Source: JABHGY01 sp964525185 (lineage in GTDB: Bacteria > Fidelibacterota > Marinisomatia > Marinisomatales > UBA1611). From it: DNA of 32,202 nt. Under the pieces are notes generated by a model. The model searched no databases. It saw nothing but the letters and a program-made list of their open reading frames with translations, and was not told the origin of the DNA. Position numbers and translations under genes: made by a program. The stretch is from contig CAZGFQ010000024.1 in NCBI GenBank assembly GCA_964525185.1, positions 1 through 32,202 on the forward strand, in the 5' to 3' direction. Below are positions 26,652-32,202 of the stretch, one piece after another; the first letter of the stretch is position 1; every line of letters begins with the position of its first letter.

Positions 26652-27745
26652 TCGTCTATTTGTTCCTGTGTTTCATTTTGACCTAATTGGAGTTCATTAA
26701 TTTTATCCATTGGCTTTTCTAGAGCTCTTAATCGTGGACCAGTGAGTGATTCATAATGCGTTGTAGCCGTTCCCAAAGTTTTCCCCAATGATTCTAATTT
26801 ATCCACGAATTTTGTCCATTGTTCTTGAAATTTTCCTACTTGAGATTGCATTTCTCCCGCTTTCTGCTCCATTGCAAAATTGGACACCGCTTGACGCACT
26901 AACGATAAAATCGCATAAAGAGTAATGGGTGAACAAAGTAAAATTTTCTTTTCGAGTGAAAAGTCGATTAAATCGTGATCTTCTTGGTTTAGAAAAGCAT
27001 AAATACTTTCATTAGGAATAAATAGCAACACATAATCCACCGTTCCACCTTCTGTATTAATATATGTTCTTTTTGCTACTTCTTTTACCCGTTCACGGAC
27101 ATCTTTTAGGAAAGCCTTTTTTTCCGATTCCTTTTCCATGTCACTATCGGCTGCAATAAACTTTTCATAATGAGCCAATGGAAATTTTACATCCATATTG
27201 ATAATTTTTTCATCTGGAAGGAAAAAGGTAAAATCGGGGCGATCCGAACCCGATTGAGATTGTTTACTATAATTGATTCCTTCAGCTAATCCAATAAAAT
27301 TCAATATATCTTCTACCATCCGTTCTCCCCATTGTCCTCGTGCTTGAGAGCTGGATAATATTTGACGTAATTGGGATGTTGAATCTGCTAATTGGGAAAT
27401 ACCCGATTGAGATTGTTCCATTTGACCTTTTAGTTCGCCGGTACGCTTATTCAGGTTTTCCAATTGATCTTTTAACTCTTTTAAAGATGAATCAATGAGT
27501 TTCTTTTTATTATCCAATTGATTATCGGATGATTTTAAATGGGATTCCAACTGATTTTTGGCTAATTCCATAAATGTACTCTGAACTTCGCCTAATGCTT
27601 CCTTGGATAAATTTCCGAAAGCATCCTTCATTTGTTCTGTATTTGATTGAATATTGTCGATTTCTTTTTGTCTGAGAAACCAAATCACTCCAGCTCCGGC
27701 AGCGAAACCAACAATAAATAGAATCATTCCTATAGGTGTAGTCAT
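26648..27745 (-). CDS. rmuC: DNA recombination protein RmuC
   Basis: 365 residues from the ATG at 27745; an in-frame TTG at 27751 is less likely. An N-terminal membrane anchor (GMILFIVGFAAGAGVIWFL) is followed by a long coiled coil (about 25-130) and the RmuC domain, with SSQARGQWGERMVEDILNFI, RPDFTFFLPDEKIINMDVKF and FIPNESIYAFL. The nuclease-like fold (D...D-x-K in DFTFFLPDEKIINMDVKF) is as expected for this family, which limits inversions and rearrangements in E. coli by an unclear mechanism. It lies 46 bases after the secreted nuclease gene and overlaps the small lipoprotein gene by four bases. Confidence 0.92.
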   Translation of the reverse strand: MTTPIGMILFIVGFAAGAGVIWFLRQKEIDNIQSNTEQMKDAFGNLSKEALGEVQSTFMELAKNQLESHLKSSDNQLDNKKKLIDSSLKELKDQLENLNKRTGELKGQMEQSQSGISQLADSTSQLRQILSSSQARGQWGERMVEDILNFIGLAEGINYSKQSQSGSDRPDFTFFLPDEKIINMDVKFPLAHYEKFIAADSDMEKESEKKAFLKDVRERVKEVAKRTYINTEGGTVDYVLLFIPNESIYAFLNQEDHDLIDFSLEKKILLCSPITLYAILSLVRQAVSNFAMEQKAGEMQSQVGKFQEQWTKFVDKLESLGKTLGTATTHYESLTGPRLRALEKPMDKINELQLGQNETQEQIDE

Positions 27746-27791
27746 GTGCAAACCTACAAGATTTCTTGCAAAAGGAAAAAGTGAAACACAG

Positions 27792-29713
27792 TTATTTCAG
27801 TAAAATCATTTTATGGGTTTTGCTTTTTCCATTTCCGTGTAATCGAGCGAAATATATGCCACTTGATTGGTGCCTTCCATCCCATTTAAAAGTGTGTAAA
27901 CCGGATATTAAATTGCCGGACCAAATATGATCTACAATTCGTCCATTCATATCAATAATATCCAAGGATCCATTTTGAATAGAATGATTAAGAGTGACAG
28001 AAATGGTTGTGTTCGGATTAAATGGATTTGGATAATTAGATAATAAAGCAAAATGCGCCGGTAACTTTTNNNNNNNNNNNNNNNNNNNNNNNNNNNNNNN
28101 NNNNNNNNNNNNNNNNNNNNNNNNNNNNNNNNNNNNNNNNNNNNNNNNNNNNNNNNNNNNNNNNNNNNNGGATTAAATGGATTTGGATAATTAGATAATA
28201 AAGCAAAATGCGCCGGTAACTTTTTTTCATGTCCAATACTTGCATTGGGATCGAGAGAAATATCAAAAACGCGTGGTAAATGGTCTGACGCTTCTTGTGT
28301 ATCATTCCATTCCAATCCATTTTCGGCTAATGTTTCTGGACTCATTGCTAAAGTATTTACCACAAAATGCCGACCAGAATCAATGGTTGCATCTGAATAA
28401 AATATATAATCTAATTTTCCCGGATTAAATGAACTACCATCACTTCGCCACGTATATCCCATACGTTTTTCTGTATGCCTAGAGAATAAATCTAAAATAG
28501 GTGACTCATCCCAATCGGGTGGGAAATCTGCACCATAAGTATTTTCATCCAGAATATCTCCGTCTCGCAATGTTTTCACTTGCTGATTTTGTCCCACAAA
28601 ATTGAAATCGCCCACATGAATAAAAGGTGTTTCCATTTCTATTGAGAAGGGCCCATCCCCACCCAATCTCCAGTCTCGCCAAATAGATGCAAATTCATCC
28701 ACTTGTTGTTGACGTGCTTCATCATTGTCACAACATGATAAATGAGAATTCATAATTAATAGATGGTGTCCCAATTCATTTTCTGTATCTAATAATGCAC
28801 ACATAATCCGTTCAGAACTAATGAGGTTTGCATCATTCATGATTGGGAATCGAGACAAAACAACTAAATCTCGGTATGTCCAACTCGCTGTCCAATTATC
28901 TTCAGGAAACCAGGATTGAATGATTGTTTCAATTTCATCCCATTCGCTATGTTCTTGTAATGCTATAATATCCGGATCGATGGCTTTTATAATGCGTTCA
29001 AAGTGTGGTTGGCGGTCTGGCTCCACAATGCCAGTATATAATGTATTGTAGGATAAAATGCGTATATCATTTTCATAACGTCTTTCGAAAGGTATGGGTT
29101 CAGGGTATGGCACAGCATCTTCGCCCAGTGAAAAATAAATACCACCCGATTCATTCGGGACAGTATCAGAATTGGGTGGCGCTTCTTCGATAATAAGATT
29201 TCCTTCAACAATTTCGCCACCAAATACATTACAATATCGGGATATAGCAATTTCAAATTCATTGGATGTAATGGTTGGCCCGGTTCTTAAAGTAATGTCA
29301 TTTTGCCAAATGGATATTTGACTTCCATTATTGTGCCAGGTTCCTTGCCGTTGACCAAAAACCCAATGTAATTCTGCTCCAATCCCATTTTTATCTAAAC
29401 CTGTTTCAGAATTATGATCACTATCAATATATAAATGGAATGCATTATTATCCTGTAATAAGAATTCGCCTGAATGGAAATTGAAATAAATGAATAAAAA
29501 ATCCATATCGTATGTGATTTTAATATCAGCAAAATCAGCACTCATTCCATCTGCTTGCCCATCCGCATAAGCAACACTCACATTATCCCAATCTTGGAAT
29601 TGGCCATCAATCGTAATGGGATGACCCGCCCATAGAAGTGAGCATAAAAAAGGGCTACCCAAAAAATGGAATAGCCCTAAAACGATTTGTTTTATGTTAA
29701 AGTATTTATGCAT
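27792..29713 (-). CDS. Secreted endonuclease/exonuclease/phosphatase-family protein with type IX sorting domain (split by a spurious gap)
   Basis: Deleting 100 Ns plus one of two identical 55-base flanks gives a 588-residue protein ending at a TAA at 27792-27794. Without that repair the frame runs into an artificial C-terminus. A signal peptide (about 1-30) precedes a beta domain resembling CBM9/DOMON modules (ITIDGQFQDWDNV; about 32-190). The EEP domain (about 225-500) has the catalytic blocks LSYNTL, IIALQEH, MNSHLSCC, HVGDFNF, KLDYIFYS and SDHLPRVF, so the metal-binding and catalytic residues look intact. The restored tail has SNYPNPFNPNTTIS and ends HKMILLK, a type A sorting domain. Substrates of this fold include nucleic acids, phospholipids and other phosphoesters; which applies is unknown. 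It overlaps the end of pepA by eight bases. Confidence 0.9.
28015..28224. other. Spurious assembly gap with 55-base duplicated flanks
   Basis: Bases 28015-28069 are repeated exactly at 28170-28224 around 100 Ns, the same length of overlap as at 16319-16528. Contig ends sharing a fixed k-mer overlap explain this. Merging them restores the sorting domain of the secreted nuclease/phosphatase. Confidence 0.95.
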
Positions 29714-31154
29714 TCAATAAATCTAGAACAAGTCTAACGCCCCATCCTGTTGCACTTCCTTTTGGATCAATACTTGTTGGTTTTCCACCCCAAGCTGTAC
29801 CAGCAATATCAAAATGAATCCAGGGAATATCTTTTCCAACAAATTCTTTTAAAAAAGCACCTGCAGCGATGGACCCTGCTTGGCGAGGTGCGCCAAGATT
29901 TTTCACATCTGCAATATCCGATTTAATCTGTTTGCAATATTCCGGCCACAATGGGAAATCCCACACTTTTTCACCTGTATTTTTAGAAGATGATTTTACT
30001 TGATCCATTAATGCATCATTCGTTCCCATCACTCCAGTGGCTTCATGACCTAAGGCAAATAATATTGCACCTGTTAATGTGGCAAAGTCCAAAATGAATT
30101 CTGGGTCATAATGTTTACTTGCATAAGATAATCCATCCGCAAGAATGAGTCGCCCTTCCGCATCTGTATTTAATACTTCAATCGTTTTTCCATTATAGGC
30201 GGTTAATATATCTCCCGGTTTATACGCTTTTGCTCCGAGCAAATTTTCAGTGGATGGTACAATCATGACAACATTGATTTTAGGTTTTAATGAAGCAATC
30301 GCATGCATGACACCTAAAACAGTGGCAGAACCACACATATCAAATTTCATTTCATCCATTTTTGCACCCGGTTTGATGGAAATACCACCTGCATCAAATG
30401 TTAATCCTTTTCCCACGAGCACTTTTGGTTTTTCATCTTTATCATCTGCACCAAAATATTCCAGAATAATAAATTTAGGCGGTTCATCGGTTCCTTGAGC
30501 AACGCCAGCTAATCCACCCATACCCATTTCTGTGAATTCGTCTCTTTCAAAAACAGTTATTGACATATTTCCTTCTTCAGCAATGGATTGTGCTGCATTT
30601 GCTAAATGGGTTGGTGTGGATGTATTTCCAGGATGATTCCCTAAATCACGGGCAAAACAAACACCGGATCCAATGGTTGCTCCTTTTTGTACACTTTCAT
30701 TATTTCCACCTAAAACAGTGACTGAATTCAACTCAAACGACTCTTTCTTTTTTGTTTTATAGGCTAAAAATTGGTAACTCCCAAGGATAACACCTTCACC
30801 CACAGCTTGAGAAAATAAATCACCGCCAAAACATTCAACGGCAATTTGGTCCACTTTACGGCTAATGGCGATTCGACACGCTTGTCCAGCCGCTTTACGG
30901 GCTGCATCTGCATCAAATTTTTCTTTCTTTCCTAGCCCAATTACAACAATGGTTTTTCCATCTAAATAAAAAGTTCGATTTTCGCCTGTTTTCCCTTTGA
31001 AATCTCCCGATTCCAATGCGGCATTTAGTTGGATTTGAATGGCATCCGCCTGATTTGACACTGACTCATCTTGAAATTGACCTAATACAATAAATGCATT
31101 TTCAATGTGTGCCCAATTTTCAGTGGAATGAGTTACGTTTGATACATATGACAT
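29706..31154 (-). CDS. pepA: Leucyl aminopeptidase (M17 family)
   Basis: 482 residues, the normal length for M17. The N-terminal macro-like domain is followed by the catalytic domain with VGKGLTFDAGGISIKPG (zinc-binding Lys and Asp) and the signature NTDAEGRL at 329-336. These supply the two-metal site for removing N-terminal residues in the cytoplasm. There is no signal peptide. It is the first gene of the operon with the secreted nuclease, rmuC, the lipoprotein and the symporter. The 177 bases between it and the toxin gene show no hairpin terminator, and its promoter must lie there. Confidence 0.95.
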   Translation of the reverse strand: MSYVSNVTHSTENWAHIENAFIVLGQFQDESVSNQADAIQIQLNAALESGDFKGKTGENRTFYLDGKTIVVIGLGKKEKFDADAARKAAGQACRIAISRKVDQIAVECFGGDLFSQAVGEGVILGSYQFLAYKTKKKESFELNSVTVLGGNNESVQKGATIGSGVCFARDLGNHPGNTSTPTHLANAAQSIAEEGNMSITVFERDEFTEMGMGGLAGVAQGTDEPPKFIILEYFGADDKDEKPKVLVGKGLTFDAGGISIKPGAKMDEMKFDMCGSATVLGVMHAIASLKPKINVVMIVPSTENLLGAKAYKPGDILTAYNGKTIEVLNTDAEGRLILADGLSYASKHYDPEFILDFATLTGAILFALGHEATGVMGTNDALMDQVKSSSKNTGEKVWDFPLWPEYCKQIKSDIADVKNLGAPRQAGSIAAGAFLKEFVGKDIPWIHFDIAGTAWGGKPTSIDPKGSATGWGVRLVLDLLNA

Positions 31155-31331
31155 GATTGATTTCTTTCTTTTTAAGTTTAAAATTTGCCTGGGAAATTAC
31201 TTTTTACTTTTATTGTGTTCAATTGTTATTGAATGATTCGCTGGGGCTATTATTCAATGTTCTATCAAGAGTTACTTCTTTTTAACTTTTCATAATTGAA
31301 ATATTATTTAGCTCCATGTACACTAGATTTA

Positions 31332-31589
31332 TCACCTATAGACATCTTTTCTATGAGCTATTTTAATCACCATAATAACCAAAAGATCATCTTCAATCTC
31401 ATAGATAATCCGGTAATCACCCACACGAAACCGATAGAGTTTATTTTCACCCCTTAATTTTTTACATCCTGATTTTCTTGGCTCTTGCTTGAGTCCATTA
31501 ATCACTTCCACAATTCTGTTTTGTGTTTGTTTGGGTAATTTTTGACCTTGCTTAACAGCAGACGGTTTAAATAGGATTTTATAGGTCAT
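31332..31589 (-). CDS. RelE/ParE-type toxin
   Basis: 85 residues with the full RelE layout: YKILFKPSAVKQGQKLP, a helical middle (NRIVEVINGLKQEP), and the strand pair CKKLRGENKLYRFRVGDYRIIYEIE ending KIAHRKDVYR (quoted in parts). The basic residues of the LYRFRVGDYRIIYEI block and the C-terminal His-Arg are where ribosome-dependent mRNA interferases of this family carry catalytic residues. The gene starts six bases after the antitoxin stop, and its AGGA ribosome binding site lies at the antitoxin's end, so production should depend on antitoxin translation. Confidence 0.92.
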   Translation of the reverse strand: MTYKILFKPSAVKQGQKLPKQTQNRIVEVINGLKQEPRKSGCKKLRGENKLYRFRVGDYRIIYEIEDDLLVIMVIKIAHRKDVYR

Positions 31590-31595
31590 CCAATC

Positions 31596-31817
31596 CTATT
31601 TCTTATTCCATATTTTTTGTACTTCTTCCCAAGGGATTTCCCCTTCTTCGTCCTTTGCCATTTTTGCATCAATCACATCTTTGTAATCTTGTAAATATTC
31701 TTCAATGAGCGACTGAATAATTTTACTCATGGATTTATTTTCCAAGGCTGCAATGACTCGCAATGCTTTCATTTCAGTATCAGGTAATCTTAACGTTGTA
31801 GTTGAATTCATTTTCAT
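31596..31817 (-). CDS. Ribbon-helix-helix antitoxin
   Basis: 73 residues. The N-terminus (STTTLRLPDTEMKALRVIAA) forms the beta-strand and first helix of a ribbon-helix-helix DNA-binding domain, followed by ENKSMSKIIQSLIEEYL. The acidic C-terminal part (AKMAKDEEGEIPWEEV) is the likely toxin-binding tail. It precedes the RelE-like toxin by six bases in the usual type II order. The two Met codons at 31817 and 31811 are both possible starts; an AAGGGAG site is three and nine bases away from them, so the second has the better spacing. Such antitoxins normally repress their own operon. Confidence 0.9.
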   Translation of the reverse strand: MKMNSTTTLRLPDTEMKALRVIAALENKSMSKIIQSLIEEYLQDYKDVIDAKMAKDEEGEIPWEEVQKIWNKK

Positions 31818-31852
31818 AGGCTCCCTTTTATTGTCTGAATTTATGATATAAT

Positions 31853-31881
31853 GGTATAATTATTCAATTATAGTTATTACC
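31853..31881 (-). promoter_or_regulatory. Candidate operator of the toxin-antitoxin operon
   Basis: An imperfect inverted repeat with GGTA/TACC ends (GGTATAAT ... TTATTACC) lies 36 bases upstream of the antitoxin start. TATAAT-like sequences lie within it on both strands. Position and form fit an autoregulatory ribbon-helix-helix site overlapping the promoter, but the symmetry is weak in such AT-rich DNA. Confidence 0.3.
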
Positions 31882-31980
31882 GGTTTTAGTAGATGTTTTT
31901 AAAATGCTTCTAAAAAGAAAATAAGCTGTAAATAAGAGTAAGATGGGTAGGACTTTTTTCATTTTTTGGATAAATAATCC

Positions 31981-32202
31981 TTATCGAACAACCGTTAACA
32001 TTCCACCCATAAGATATAATGATCCATCAAACCCAATCATGGGTGAGCCAGATCGAACATCCTACCCAATATCTCCAGACCATTTCAAAGTTCCATCTTC
32101 GCCATCAATCGCATAAATCTTTGACAAATCGGACAGGAATAATGTATTATTCCCATCTAAATCAATCGTCATATCCGTTGACCAAATATTCCCTTGAACT
32201 TG
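31981..32202 (-). pseudogene. Beta-propeller (PQQ-like repeat) protein, 3' fragment with in-frame TAG
   Basis: A minus-strand frame entering from the right edge encodes 46 residues with LSDLSKIYAIDGEDGTLKW, the typical PQQ-like or BamB-like blade (K-I-Y-A-I-D-x-x-D-G-x-x-K-W). It then meets TAG at 32062-32064. The same frame continues for 26 residues (DVRSGSPMIGFDGSLYLMGG and on) to TAA at 31981-31983. This continuation has the next blade's usual S-P-x-I-x-x-D-G-x-L-Y pattern, so the TAG breaks a once continuous gene. It may be a recent nonsense mutation, a sequencing error, or a stop that only trims a last blade. The start lies outside the window. Confidence 0.65.

Noticed and set aside
31218..31235. 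Hairpin-like TTCAAT...ATTGAA upstream of pepA
   Set aside because: A six-base AT-rich stem without a T-run. It is common by chance in this composition and not credible as a terminator or riboswitch.
31942..32068. Inverted 9-base repeat TGGGTAGGA, one arm containing the in-frame TAG of the propeller fragment
   Set aside because: The arms are over 100 bases apart with nothing else symmetric around them. At this length it can be chance.

Overview
The window is AT-rich bacterial DNA from a metagenome-type scaffold with four 100-N gaps. The organism looks like a marine, SAR406/Marinimicrobia-like member of the FCB group. The grounds are two large secreted proteins ending in a type IX-style sorting domain with the NYPNPFNP motif, ATP-dependent PEP carboxykinase, many lipoproteins, and compact operons with 0-20 bp spacing. 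Other FCB phyla (Ignavibacteriota, Calditrichota, Cloacimonadota) share the sorting motif, so the phylum is an inference.

Layout. (1) 2-1578, plus strand: the tail of an exosortase-like membrane protein, then an exported protein of unknown function. (2) 1575-10487, minus strand: an eight-gene operon read as ileS, dksA-like, lspA, rluD, xer, pckA, hpf and sugar nucleotidyltransferase. (3) 10566-15483, minus: a DegP/HtrA-type protease and a 1195-residue surface protein with PPC, dockerin, cohesin-like and sorting domains, each followed by a clear terminator. (4) 15644-24073, minus: a seven-gene operon read as pyrF, pyrE, cyclophilin lipoprotein, patatin, dsbD, TlpA-like lipoprotein and a large M1 metallopeptidase with a C-terminal outer-membrane barrel. 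(5) 24160-24756, plus: a GNAT-like acetyltransferase whose stop codon overlaps that of the convergent symporter. (6) 24753-31154, minus: an operon read as pepA, secreted endonuclease/phosphatase, rmuC, small lipoprotein and sodium:solute symporter. (7) 31332-32202, minus: a RelE-type toxin-antitoxin pair and the end of a beta-propeller gene with an in-frame TAG.

Two of the four gaps (16374-16473 and 28070-28169) are flanked by exactly the same 55 bases on both sides. They are almost certainly unmerged contig overlaps. Removing 155 bases (the Ns and one copy) restores a single frame in both genes. The first becomes a 981-residue protein in which an M1 metallopeptidase is fused to a C-terminal region resembling an Omp85/BamA-family barrel. 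The second regains its sorting domain and its true stop at 27792. The other two gaps, in the DegP-like gene and pyrE, have no shared flanks and truly lack coding sequence.

The most interesting candidate for something undescribed is the M1 peptidase-Omp85 fusion. It has the layout of a type Vd (patatin-barrel) autotransporter but with a zinc peptidase as passenger, and it sits in an operon with periplasmic disulfide exchange (DsbD, TlpA-like), a prolyl isomerase and a separate patatin. Next come the exosortase-like fragment with its exported partner, an isoleucyl-tRNA synthetase with altered HIGH and KMSKS motifs, and a perfect palindrome that makes two convergent genes end in the same residues. 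No tRNA, rRNA, CRISPR array or insertion sequence was seen, and no stretch above 300 bases lacks a gene.
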